Positions 11,813-23,701 of a stretch of 64,000 nucleotides of DNA are shown here, piece after piece; the first letter of the stretch is position 1, and every line of letters starts with the position of its first letter. Location of the stretch: positions 23,459,282 through 23,523,281 of the forward strand of contig CM056385.1 in assembly GCA_029718625.1 (NCBI GenBank), in the 5' to 3' direction. The notes below the pieces were generated by a model. It was not told where the DNA came from and did no database searches. It was given only the letters and a program-made list of their open reading frames with translations. Source of the DNA: Synaphobranchus kaupii. Its lineage: Eukaryota > Chordata > Actinopteri > Anguilliformes > Synaphobranchidae. The position numbers and the translations under genes were made by a program.

Positions 11813-13035
11813 CGGCGGTGGGTGAGAGCGGTTGACTTTTAAGAGCCCTTATTTGAAAATGTAAATGAAGAGCGGGATCCAAGCGACGTGAAAAATGCAC
11901 CATAGCCCTGGGACTTTGAACATTTATTTCTAATCGTACTGTCCTCACCTGTGTCAGGTCAACTCCCGCACTCTCTCCTCATGTGCACAGTAAATTGCCC
12001 CCCCCGAACATTTCAGTGTCGTTCGTTAACCTTTAAAAAGCAAACACGAGATATAATTTGGTTATATAAAATGCCCTTCTGTTAGCCTGGCTCGGTTTTC
12101 CAGAGAGAGAGAGAAAGGGAGGGAGAGGGAGACGATGAGAAAATGTGCAAAGGAAAGTAAATTGAGCGTCACATACTGCATATGGGCTTCTCTTAATCAA
12201 CAATCCTAAAAGATTTCTTGATTGTACTGTTTGCACTTAATGGAGGAGATAGAGAGTGAAAAGAGAGGGGGGGGCGGGGGTGTTGAAGAAATATCTGCGG
12301 AAAAGGGAAGAGAAGAGTCCTTTTCTCATGTTTTTCTTCCGTAAGCTTGCACTCCTTCCTATTACCCGTCTTACATTTTCTTCTTTCTTCTCATCCCTCT
12401 CTCTGCTCCTTTACATTTTATACCTTCTCTATCCCTGGCTCTCCCTCAGTGAATGGGTGCTATGTGCAGCTGTGTTAAAAGTCCAGTCACATCGCCCCTG
12501 TATCTCCGTGCGTATGTCTTCTGAGCCCCATCCAGTGACTGCTTCCACGCTGATTACTGTAGCTAATCAATATCAAATCATAGCGGCAGTCTCCCAGACA
12601 GGCTGTTGCAATGCACAGCATGATACTTCTGGCAGTTATTTACAAGTCAAATCTTACTTAATGGGGTTGACGTGTCAACATGGCCAAGATATGAGCAGTG
12701 CAAATATTGCACTGCACCTTTTGAATGTTAAAAATTCTGACAACAGGCTAATTTTTAGTCGCTTGAGTGTGGCGGAAATGCACTCAATAGTGCGCACGTT
12801 TAGACGTGCAGGTCCATTGCGGGCCTTAATGAATACTCAGACAGCCTCTTGGCTCTGCTGTGATGCAGTAGACTGTTTTGATATCACCGGGCTAAAGTGG
12901 GACTTTTGCTCCTCTCCGAGGGCTAACAAACGCGTAGCACAGTACAGAGAAACAGAAAAACAGTGAAGTTTCACTTCATTTTGGTCAAGAGACTGACCAG
13001 AGAGGGGGGCAGGAGAAAGAGATAGAGAGAAGGGG

Positions 13036-13615
13036 AGGCTTTAGACTTTAGACTTCCCGTTATTAAACACAGAAAGCTTCCACAGTTACATATAGAACCA
13101 GACCTTCATATATCCATCCTAATGCTCCTCAGCTCTGACCTCCCATCCCCATCACATTCCAGACTCCTCGTACTCAAACTCCAAAAATAAAATAAAATAA
13201 CAAAAGCCAATAAAAAAAGGGAAAAAAAACATCGATCTATCCAAGCATCTCTCCCATCTCTTCATCAACTGCCACAGGATCCTCCCCCAATACACACTAT
13301 TCTTGTAAATGTTGCCACATCATTCATTATTTCGTAGTACTCAAACTCCACCCTAAGGCACGTGGACACATGGCCCCTAAAAACGAAATGTGCATCCATG
13401 GACCCATAACCCCAAAGCTTGATTCTACAATTATTTCGACAAATTGTTTATAGTCTTGCCCGACCCTACGAAAAGTCCAGCAATACCACCCTCTTTCTCT
13501 GTTGAAAACTATGCCTCCGCTCCAATTTATTATCCAGAAATGACAAAGGCACTCCTGGCCACGCACAAAACATTTCAAGGTCTCAGCCTTTCGCAGTCAA
13601 CAACCCGGTGCTCCA
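13036..13615 (-). mobile_element. Probable minus-strand non-LTR retrotransposon fragment
   Basis: The left edge carries two TTTAGAC units followed by TTCCCGTTATTAAACAC. Read on the minus strand this ends in a short tandem tail, as LINE 3' ends do. A minus-strand frame of 83 codons at 13327-13578 has a Trp/Cys-rich sequence but no motif I can name. AGACTTTAG occurs at both edges and may be a target duplication. Confidence 0.35.
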
Positions 13616-14368
13616 GACTTTAGCAAAAAAGGAGTGGGAGTCAGAAGGGGTGAGAGAGATAGAGAACAGGGAAAAGAAAGAGAGAGAGGATTGCGGTTGG
13701 TGGGGTGATGCAATGCTTGAGTGCTGCTTTGACGCAAACAGATGATATAAACACATGCAGGCACGCACGCGCGCGCGCGCACATACACACACACACACAC
13801 ATACACACACACACGCAGTTCATCAGTGATTGACCGGTATGTTAAACTGGCTCATTTAAATCCTGCACAGTCTGACAGTCATTTCAGCCTCCAAATGATA
13901 TGCCGATGAGTTCATAACCCTCCCTCACTTCTCTCTCGCCTTCATCCGCCGCTCCCTCTCTCCCAGCCTTTCCCTCTCCCTAAATGATAAATTGAAAGGA
14001 AAAATGAGATGGGTACGTGTACTGAGTAGTTAAATAGTTTGACAGACAGAGAAAGTCGCGCGCCGGCACATTCGCTTTCTCTCCCTCGCACACACATACG
14101 CGCAATCGAAGACGCAGTCATATCGACACCGGCACCTTGTTTGGATAGCAGTGGAATGGTTCTAGTAAAAGCTGTTTGGCACGATGGGGAGCTATAGGGA
14201 GAGAACGAAAGGTAAAGAAAGACAGATGTCTGCAGGACACACAGACAGTATAAACGTCAAAATGATGGCAAGCTGAAGAAAACAAGTGAAAGGGAGTTTT
14301 TGGTAAACAAACACTCCTCCATTCCACCACATCAGTTCTCTCACTCCCTCTCTCTTCTCTCCCTCTCG

Positions 14369-14408
<40 letters not shown>

Positions 14409-16990
14409 CTTACGATCTGTCTCCATTTCATGCAATTGCTTATGTTCTACATTAAAGCTTTGTGTATGTCCCAGTGGATGTAAGTTCAGAGGATTTTACT
14501 TTGCTACTGTATATCAAAGGCACTGTGTGCAACAAAAGATATGATTGACACATTGATTGACTTGGAGACAAACATGCAGTTTTTGAGTGTTTGGTCGTTC
14601 ATGGTTATTCATGTATCTATTTGCTTAAAATTATTTGTGTCGATTTCCTGGTGTGCATGATTCTCTGTAAAACTATTTGTATTTTTCAGGTGGTAGTATC
14701 TTTCTCAAAAGTAATCGGATTCATAATTCAACTTCAATAGAATGATTACATTGCCTAGAGACAGGTCAGTGAAGACGGTTAGAGTAATATAGCATGATAA
14801 ACAAATTATGTATGGATGAGGAGAAAGTACTATGCTTAAGGTAAAATATCATTGTCTGGATGGCAAAAATTATGCTTTTTGCTTTATGTTATTTAATGTT
14901 TGTCATGCCCCATGCAAATTACCTTACTATTCACCTGTACAGTGAGTTTTGATTAATACAAGCTTTCTCAATTGCTCCTACAGGGTGGTGCTGATGTTCC
15001 TACCCTGATATACACACAGAAGCCCGGGATTCAGCTTCAACACTGTGCGCTTATCAGCAGAATAAAAAAGAAAATGTTTTAAAACAAGCCTTCACATAAC
15101 ACCAAAGTCAGAAGAATGGGCCATGTTAACTTGCAGAATAAAGTGGACTAAGCGCATTATATAGGTATAACTGAAGTACAACTAAAATAAAAAAATAAAT
15201 ACAATTTATGGACAGCAAGAAGGTATTCACATACTGGATTGAATTTGAGCCTCATCCTTTGGTTGACTAGCTGGACGGGAGTGGCAATGACTGGATCATC
15301 CTGTGGGCCTAAGCAGACACAAGCGGGATCAGGAAAGGTTGTTCTGGAAAGGATAGCACAAAGGTCTTGTCTTTCACTATGGTGGTCCCAGCCGAGCGCA
15401 TTAGTCGACGGGGGGAGAGGACATCACTGGGCGCTGAATCTGAAGGCAATCCCAGGGAGGTTGTGTGACCCTATGGATTGCTGAGGATAGCTTTCCGTCA
15501 CGCCACTGTTGTGTTGAATTCAGCGACTGGACAAACGGTCCACAGGGCCGGAGCACAGAGGGACCAATCCCTTCCAGCAGTGTTTGGAGGTAAGGGTGCA
15601 TTGGCTGGCTTCGGAGATTCCAGCAGACACAGTAAGGTACAGATTAATACGGTGTCATGAAAAAATAAGTTCCCCTCCGTGATTATGACATCACAATTTA
15701 ATGGCACAGGAGACCATTGTTCAGTCTTACAATAATGAAAAAACATTAAGTTTGCTTACAGTATAATCTTTGCCCGGACGCAGATCGTGTGGGCCTAAAT
15801 GTTTGAATGTGGGCAACTGACTCACTGACTCATTGGCTGGTTGGTTGACTGATCCCTCGATGTTGAAAAGCAATTACGAGTAATTACAGGAAGACCTTCG
15901 CTGCCTAACTCCCTGTCCCCTTTTACTAGTACAAGTTGTAGCACCCAAAAAGCATGCATGAACAACTGCGGATATGTTTAAAGATACAGGTCAATTGGCT
16001 GAAATGTATAATCTTTCTCATAGTCGTTATCGCCCAGTCAATATTGTTTCACCAGTGGGAGGGGGACTTCATTGGTATTGAAACTTGTATTCACAACTGT
16101 TTACTTCAGGGAAGTTAGGCCAGATAGCTACACTCTCCAGAGGAAGACATTGCCCATGTTTTCACTCAATCAATGTCAGAGAAGCAACAGCTAACGAAAA
16201 TAGTCGACAAGTTTTCTCTACAAACAACGACATGCCTAAATTCTGCACAAAGTCCAAGATGACGTGTGGGCTAGCTGTTAATGCTAATATATGTCTGAAT
16301 TAACGTTCTACCTTGAATGAACTCAGCGGATTGCTACTTCTAATTTATTTGAAGAAATCAACAACATGGTTTGGTGACAGTTGAGATTTAAATGAGTATA
16401 TCTTGCTTAATATTTGGAGTAGAAAGATAATATTGGCAGAAAGCTGAGACTATCATATTTATAGTACTCAAAATGGCATAGCTTTCGCCCGCCCCGTCCT
16501 CTTTTTAAATTTTTTTTATATATGGTCACCCTATGCAGTACACTACAAAAGAAACTAGATGACTACTCTGATGATAACAACTATAGTAACATAATTTCTA
16601 TTATAGTACAACAATAAACAACTTTTGAGTCATGTTTTGCACTTTAGAAGGCAGTGAGTCTTGTGACGACATTCTCAACTGAGCGTTCTAATGATACGCT
16701 CTAATCACATATTTGTGATGGTATGCTTTTGGGACAGTTCTGGAATGATGACATATGTGTGATGGTACCCACGAAAGGGTTAAAACCAGGGATCACCATG
16801 CCTAGATTTCGAGTAATTATGGTAAAAAGGCGGCAGCTAAATAATCGATCAGACCTAAACCACCCACATTAAAGACAATGTATGTAGGCTATTTGCAGGT
16901 GTCATAAGCTACTGTTGGAATTGATTTGTTCTGTCTGGACGCTGCAGTTCAGTAGACATTCTATTTTGGAGAGGAGTGGAGACAAGCAAA
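13616..16990. other. Gene-free stretch; one GC-rich block with a donor-like end
   Basis: Contains a CA/GC run (about 13768-13815) and a short CT/CA run (about 14355-14405). The block 15240-15590 is clearly richer in G and C than its neighbours and ends at TTTGGAG|GTAAGG, a consensus donor. It could be an alternative 5' exon of flrt1. No open frame in it resembles a known protein. Nothing else was recognised. Confidence 0.4.
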
Positions 16991-16997
16991 CTCCAAG

Positions 16998-17245
16998 TAG
17001 ATCAAATCAAATCAAATCAATATTTATTTATATTGTGCATTTCACAACTAGTTGTCACAATGCACTTCACAGAAAAACTCAGCCTAAACCCCGCACAAGA
17101 GCAAGCCAAAGGCAACAGTGGCAAGGAAAAACTTTCTGGTGTAACTAGGAAGAAACTTTGGGAGGAACCAGACTCAAAGGGGGAACCCATCCTCCTCTGG
17201 TCGGCTCAGGGTTAAGGGCTTAAAGACCAGCATGGTCAAAACAGC
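16998..17245 (-). mobile_element. Fish retroelement 3' end, probably minus strand
   Basis: An ATCAA-type short repeat at about 17000-17020 is followed by a block found very widely in fish genomes, with GGCAACAGTGGCAAGGAAAA near 17110 and GAAGAAACTTTGGGAGGAAC near 17150. The microsatellite edge looks like a non-LTR tail in reverse orientation. Which family it belongs to is uncertain. Confidence 0.5.
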
Positions 17246-17464
17246 CAATGTCCATGATAATAGAATTAGCAGCAGCTAGATGACAGTCCAGATGTGGCTG
17301 CAATGATGGTGGGGAACCGGGCGCCGATGGCAGCGGGAGCAGCTGGCAGCGGTGGTAAGGAGGGAAGGGCAAGCGGCAACGGACAGGAAGCCGGACAGCA
17401 ACTGGATATTGTTATTGAGATATTGTTTTAGAGCAAATAAAAAACTTGCGAGAATGCTGTCAAT

Positions 17465-18728
17465 GGTCCTCATTCATGAAACGTAAGCAGGACAAATATG
17501 TACGTAAATCGTTCGTATTAGCAAATTTGGACGTATTTTGGCATTCATCAACGTTACCATATCTGAGATTTGTTCGCACATAATAACAAATTTTACACCT
17601 GCTCGGGACCCCGTTCATAAATTCAGAATAAGCTAATGAAGCCTACTATTTTTTCTAAATTGCTAAAAATTGAAATTCTACATGACCTTACATAGGCTAT
17701 GCTAATTAAACACACATTTAACCAATGAACGAAAGCCAGGGTTGTAGTCTGTAGCCAGGGTTGCAATTGTGGTCAACAGCTTAATCCAGCTAATGCCAGC
17801 GTACATCCAGTTCCCCTACCATGTGCAAAGCCAGGTGGAGGTAAAGCGGGGTTTTTATGAAATTGCCAACCTGTCCAATATTATCGGTGCCATAGACTGC
17901 ACACCCCAGTGAACGTTTTTGTTGAAAAGTCAGTGAAACGCCATCTTGCATTCAAGGTGAAAAACCGGATAAACTTGTTTTAAAAGTGAACGTTTTTTAA
18001 CCGGTTAGAATGTAGCCAGGCTATATCCCGCTAAAACCTGAGCTTGAGTCTGGCTTTTGCTCAGTGGTGCATGTGCATCAATGTGACCGCAATTAGAATG
18101 CGCCAGAGAGATTCTAAAATAAGGTAGTCTATCTGATTACCCGATTTCAAACCACAACTCACATGCACAGAACCCCAACAAAATGAATAACGTTTAATTT
18201 ATTTCCAGGCTGCAATAAAGCAATGCGCTCGCTCGTCCGATGCAGACGTAGCTATGCGTTTCCTCGATTTAATGTCAATCCATTTGTTTTTTTTAATTTT
18301 ACTACTTTAACAGTTTGTGTGAGGGGTGATCCGGCATTGATGGTAGCTTACATGTTATTTCCTGCTAGGCCTTTACTTTCCCAGTTCATGACACCGGTAA
18401 TGACAATACTAAACTGTTTTTTTTTTTTTGCCTTGATTGAACATCTGCTAATAAACTTTGATTTCAGTGTCGGAATAGTTCTCTCCTTAGCTTTGTCTGA
18501 GCCATTCTGACTAGGTATGGACCTTTAAATGGAAGTGACAGCCTCCATATAAGGCAATTCATGTGCGTGGATTTATGATAATCACACAATAACATGAACG
18601 CGCGTCGTACGTGAATACGAAATTCTGCCTTTCCCACATGGTTAGATAAATCCGGCATTAATTTTTGTACAAACTCGTTTCGTACATAAATGTACGCATA
18701 TATTTAGGAACGCTTCATGAATGAGACC
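17465..18728 (+). mobile_element. Harbinger-type DNA transposon remnant
   Basis: The ends GGTCCTCATTCATGAA and, inverted at the right, GGGTCTCATTCATGAA form the terminal inverted repeats; similarity continues into the TACGTAAA/TACATAAA boxes. CAAT flanks both sides (17461-17464 and 18729-18732). Near 17855-17910 a frame reads FYEIANLSNIIGAIDCTP, matching the IGxIDCTH core of Harbinger (PIF) transposases, but it stops after Gln and the rest is unreadable, so the copy is dead. Confidence 0.75.
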
Positions 18729-18732
18729 CAAT

Positions 18733-20340
18733 GTGTGCATTTTCTGTGTACAGAAAATGTCAACAGGTCATTAAAACAACTTCCAACTCTCCATATAGGC
18801 TAACAAAACGATTAATAAATTTATATTTTATTAACTAATGTGGTATCTCAATAAAAAAATGTGATGTCCATTTTTATCACAATATATAAACTGGAACTAA
18901 CTGGAGCTTGTGGAGTGGTAACATCCTAATAGTGCTCTTCACTCTAATTAAATTACGTTCGCTTCCCCTCCTCGCTCGCTCCCGCTCACATACTCTGACA
19001 CACACACCTTTGAGCATCAGATGCACTCCGTCGCCCCGGTATGCAGGCCAATCTGCATACTACACAACAATATCCACCGTGCCTTGCCAAATGTTCCCCA
19101 CTGACTGCAAACAGGCGTCCGGGCTGAGCTAGGCTTGCCTAGTCTTGTTGCTATCTTATCAGAAAGATTTATTTAAACAAAATTTCTATTAAAACATAGA
19201 ATATTACGGTAGTAAAAATGTTTTTGGAAAAAATTGTTGTTTTTCTCTTCAGCTGAAGGGGAACAGGATGGCTTAAAATGCTTAAGATGGGATTTAAGGA
19301 GTGCTTACGGGAAGACTAAAACAAAGAGCAGATATATGCGCCAAAAGGATAGAGTGTACAGGAATATTGAAAAGGACAGATGCGAAGTGGAAGAAAGAGA
19401 ATGAGAAAAGGGGGGGAATGAAAGAAACAGATGTAGTTCTGGAAGAGTGAGAAGGCCTTAAATGGTGGAATGTCGATAAATATAAGTACATGAATGGAGA
19501 GAGAGGCCCTTTGAAAGAGGGAATGACGGTGAAGCACACAAGTAAAAGGGACCCTATGCGAGAGGCAGAGGGAAATTGTGACTCATTCTGCCGCCTTTTT
19601 ATCCATGCGGATCATGTACAGAAGGAAAGAGAATGCACGGGCGCGCGCGCGAGCAAGAGAGAGAAAGAGAGAGAGGGAAACGAGCTGGTGGGAGAACGAG
19701 TGTCCTCAATTCAGAGCGACAATGTGGCTCTCTTTTGCCACACTCGCACACCACAAAACGTGTTTTTGCGTTTGTTTTCCCCTGTGTGCCTGGTCAAACA
19801 AGATCTGACGAAGGCAGAAAGTACATGCCATGTAGGACCAAACTGTGTTTCAGACAGAGCGCAGGATTGGGCGGGGGTGGCGGTTGGTGGCAGTCGCCAG
19901 ATGATAGCAGTTTGTTTCCACCCATCAACTAACATGTGCTATGTACACAAGCAAAAGATGAGAAACAAGGTCATTTCAAGAAAGCATTTTCCCCCCTCTC
20001 ATCTTTACATCATGATCAGGGATATTGGCAATGGTATTACTTGGTTTTATATGCTTTTCATGTATTATAGTGATAGGGTAAAAAAAAATTTACTGGCACA
20101 AATTTGCTTACACATGGACCGTATGCAATTGCTCAGGTGGAATGTCATTTAAAATGCTTAATTCTGGGAAATAGATGAGCATTGACCGAGCTAACTGCGC
20201 ATTGCAGAGAACAATACAGTCACAGAGTGGTCGATTCTAGTACCGTAAATATCTGCATGTCCTGTAATCAGTTCAGCCAAAACAATCATGTAAAAGGCAG
20301 TGAAATATAGCACATTTATCACGTGGTCACATTTTTCATA
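18733..20340. other. Gene-free stretch
   Basis: Contains GA-rich DNA with a GC alternating run near 19639-19652. Open frames here (up to 220 codons at 19490-20152) have no recognisable domain and look like chance. No RNA gene was seen. Confidence 0.5.
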
Positions 20341-20342
20341 TA

Positions 20343-21259
20343 CAGATCCTTTCCAAAAAATTTGAATATCATGGAAAAGTTGTTTTTTTCCCATAATTCC
20401 ATTCAAAAAGTGAAACTTTCATAGATTATAGATTCATTACACACAAAGTGAAATATTTCTAGCCTATATTTGTTTCATTTTTCATAATTTTGGCTTACAG
20501 CTCCAGAAAACCCCCAAAACAGTATTTCAAGAAATTAGAATAGTGTGTCGAAAATCAGCATTTACTTCAATTATTTCAGAGAATGAGTGGAGTGGCTTGA
20601 CTCGAGGAATCAGACAGTTGTAGCCCATGTCCCGGATACGTCTGTACGTGGTGGTTTTTGAAGCACTGACTCCAGCCTCAGTCCACTCCCTCTGCATCTC
20701 CGCCAAATTTTGGAATCGTCTTTGCTTGACAATCTGCTGAAGCCTATGGTCATCTCTTTTGCTTGTGCACCTTCTCCTGCCACATTTTTCCCTTCCACTA
20801 AACTTTCTATTGATATGCTTGGACACTGCACTCTGTGAACAGCCAGCCTCCTTAGCGATGACCTTTTGTGGCTTACCCATCTTCTGGAGGGTGTCAATGA
20901 TGGTCTTCTGGCCAATTGTCAAGTCTGCAGTCTTCCCCATACTGAACCAAACTGAGATAAACTTTGCAGGTGTTTTGAGTAAATTAGATGATAGTGTGAC
21001 ACTCAGTCTAAAACATTCATTCTCTGAAATAACTGAAGTAAATGCTGATTTTCGACACACTATTCTAATTTCTTGAAATGCTGTTTTGGGGGTTTTCTGG
21101 AGCTGTAAGCCAAAATGATGAAAAATGAAACAAATAAAGGCTAGAAATATTTCACTTTGTGTGTAATGAATCTATAATCTATGAAAGTTTCACTTTTTGA
21201 ATGGAATTATGGGAAAAAAACAACTTTTCCATGATATTCTAATTTTTTGGAAAGGATCT
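20343..21259 (-). mobile_element. Tc1-like transposon with ~240-bp terminal inverted repeats
   Basis: Left arm (about 20343-20585) and right arm (about 21015-21259) are near-identical inverted copies starting AGATCCTTTCCAAAAAATT. Between them lies only the first part of a Tc1-like transposase on the minus strand. The catalytic DDE half is missing and the frame runs straight into the repeat arm, so this is an internal-deletion derivative. The arms have few differences, which suggests a young copy. Confidence 0.85.
20527..20940 (-). pseudogene. Truncated Tc1-like transposase (DNA-binding half only)
   Basis: From the Met at 20938-20940 the minus strand reads MGKTADLTIGQKTIIDTLQK and continues with a second helix-turn-helix (GCSQSAVSKHINRK), a basic stretch (GRRRCTSKRDD) and a predicted second DNA-binding subdomain ending near RRIRDMGYNCLIPRVKP. 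This is the bipartite paired-like DNA-binding region of Tc1 transposases. About 125 codons are open, then the frame enters the terminal inverted repeat and stops. The DDE catalytic core is absent. The frame has no internal stops, so a DNA-binding peptide without cleavage activity is conceivable. Transcription is unknown. Confidence 0.75.
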
Positions 21260-21262
21260 ACA

Positions 21263-22300
21263 CAAGCTATGCATGGAAAAGTCTTGTGGTGAATTGTTCT
21301 GTGTAGAAGGGACAACAGTTTGAGTGTGAGGATACTTAGTTACACCGTTATTGGATGTTTGATACAAATTAGTTAGCATCAATTAATCAGTGTTTATCTT
21401 TTCAGTGATTATGTTAATTCTTGACGCACCCTAGCATGAAACGTGCTGATTGCAGCTGGCTCAGTGAAACCAAAGAGGATGTGTGCACTTTGAACTATCA
21501 TTGTGATTCGTGAAGGCGTATAGTGCTAATTTATATATTCTTCTTAGTTCCTCTAAAATGTTTCAAGGTGCAGTACATCACAGGAACGGAATACCAGAAC
21601 CATCGGTGGTAGTAGCAGGATAAATGCACACAGAAATAAATAACAATACACGCATGCTGTATGTACATTCAGGAACTTTTGCTATGCAGTTTTTGAAGGG
21701 TCGTTTATTTTTACTTGTCATGAGTTCCATCCTCCTTTTCTCTCTCCCTCCTCCAGTAATTTATTTTTCTGTAGGTTACTTTCGGTCCAAAGTTAAAGGG
21801 GTAGAGAAATGAACAAGTGTGCATGTCTTTGTGGCATTCTCCCTGCTTACATTTCTGATATAGGTTGGAATCAATTGTAGCTGCAATGCAATAGACATTG
21901 TGGTAGATGTTTTAGTAAACAGTTTTACATAGATATCTCTCTCTTTCTCACTCTATATATCTCTCTCTCCCTCTTTCTCTCTATCTCTCGCTCCCCCTCT
22001 CCCCCTCTCTTTCTGTCTCTTTGCCTCTCTGTTTTTCTTTCTCTGCATCTCTGCCCCGCTCCTTTTCTCTCTGTCCCTTTCTTTCTTTTTCAGTGTAAAT
22101 TGATACTGCCCTTCCCTGCCCTCTCTTGGCCCAATCAAATCCATTATTGGCATTGCTACAGTGCCAAGTATACAGCTACTTTACATACGATGTGCTGTCT
22201 GAGGCGCCCGAGTGTCTGCATAGACCAGCTGAACCCAGTCCTCAGTGATCCAAACACACTGTCCACAGTTATGACCGAAGCGCCTTCACCTGCACTAAGA

Positions 22301-22351
<51 letters not shown>

Positions 22352-23530
22352 TGTTGTGTGCTTTGTCCTCCATGGCCTATGTACAGTACCTCTCTCTACC
22401 ACGTCATGCTCTCTCTCTTACCTTCTCTCACTCTGTCTCTCTTTCTCTCCCTCCATTTCTTGCTCCCTCAGTCTCTCGCTTGAAAGGAAGGACCCATGTG
22501 TTGTTTGCACAACTCTTGCTGAGCTGTTCAGTCTCGCACATGCATCCAGTATGTCCCTTCCACTGACAAGCTGTAATATGTAATATAGAAAAAATATTTC
22601 TCACAAGTACAGTACATACACACACAAAATTTCTGCCAGTATATAAGCTTACACAGTTATAAGTGGGCACAAATGTAGCATACACTGTTCATGATTTCTT
22701 ATTTCTAGTTCGTCCTTATTTTTGAAAAATATTAATTGTATTCAGTGCACATTGGTATTTTTAGAAATATATCCTCTATATATATGTCTTTCTCAAAGAA
22801 GAAATAAGCTACTTTGGCTTGGTGCCAGACATTTATGCATAGTATCTTATTACATGTTCAAGATTGCTGCATTTGTATATATTTACATATTATTTAGCTA
22901 TAATTTTGGGCACCTTTGGTTTGTTGACTCTCTGATTATACTTTCTCAAAGCATTTTCATAAATACTGCACCTTGAGTGAGTGGATTAGGATAGTTATTT
23001 GCTTGACTCTGAATAAGCAATTAGGTAAAAAATAATTAAGCCATGAGACCAGAATATAAATAACAGCTGCGCTTGGCCTGCCCTGCACTGCAGCATAGAG
23101 TTAATCCTTAAGTATTGCAGCTAATCCATAACATTGTTATTATCTGTAATGTAGCAAGGTAGCAACACAATTATATTGCTTCAGCATTGCAGACACGTTG
23201 TAACAATGCTAAACTCTGTGTCTGCAAGAGTCCTGTTTCAAAACTTTTAATACCATAATACAGAATTGATGAAACTACATAATTAAGGCAAATGTTTGAA
23301 GCCCATTGTTTGGTGATTATATTTAAGGGATTTAAGTGCTTGTATACAATACAGGCCCTCATCTAAAATTTTCCATTGGGAGTATGATTTGTTTAAAAAC
23401 ACGGCTCATTTGAATAAAAACAAGTCTCTTTTTAATTGAATACATAAAGTATATTGAATAAGATCTGTCGTTACACAGTTCATACCAAGGGATCCAGTGT
23501 GCTTGTTTACTCGCTCATACTCTTCTCTCT
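21263..23530. other. Gene-free stretch before flrt1
   Basis: Contains a CT-rich run (21940-22090), a CA microsatellite (22304-22349) and a second CT-rich patch (22380-22475). No protein, RNA or splice structure was recognised apart from the flrt1 acceptor at its right edge. Confidence 0.6.
22304..22349. repeat. (CA)n microsatellite
   Basis: About 23 CA units. Confidence 0.95.
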
Positions 23531-23542
23531 TCTGTCCAGCAG
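23531..23542 (+). other. flrt1: Splice acceptor of the flrt1 coding exon
   Basis: A pyrimidine tract (CTTCTCTCTTCTGTC) followed by CAGCAG ends at 23542. The exon would then have 159 bases of 5' UTR before the ATG. FLRT genes of vertebrates keep the whole coding sequence in one exon after non-coding exons, which fits. Confidence 0.6.
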
Positions 23543-23701
23543 GGAGTTAGGAGCCTGAGAGGACTGCACACATCTCCAGCCATCAGCTGATTGGACAGGA
23601 GGACGTACACAGCCGAGCTTTGAATTCCTCCTACCCTGCCCTAAATAGAGGGCTGGAGTCAATTTCTTACAAAAGGACTGGAGCAGAACTTTGAAATCAA
23701 A

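Larger units (their letters stand above)
8098..13035. other. Gene-free stretch upstream of flrt1 with repeat-poor blocks
   Basis: No conserved protein or splice pattern was recognised. The stretch holds GA-rich DNA (9375-9520), CA/TG runs (9840-9985, 10737-10774, 10975-11060), poly-G (11788-11812) and repeat-poor blocks at about 8820-9170, 9715-9835, 10280-10730 and 12440-12960. An open frame of 236 codons at 12256-12966 shows no protein-like features. Confidence 0.6.

Noticed and set aside
12256..12966. 236-codon open frame on the + strand
   Set aside because: Starts in a GA/CT-rich run, has no domain, signal or splice pattern; it looks like chance in a possibly constrained non-coding block.
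19490..20152. 220-codon open frame
   Set aside because: Crosses GA-rich and GC-alternating DNA with no recognisable domain or conserved pattern.
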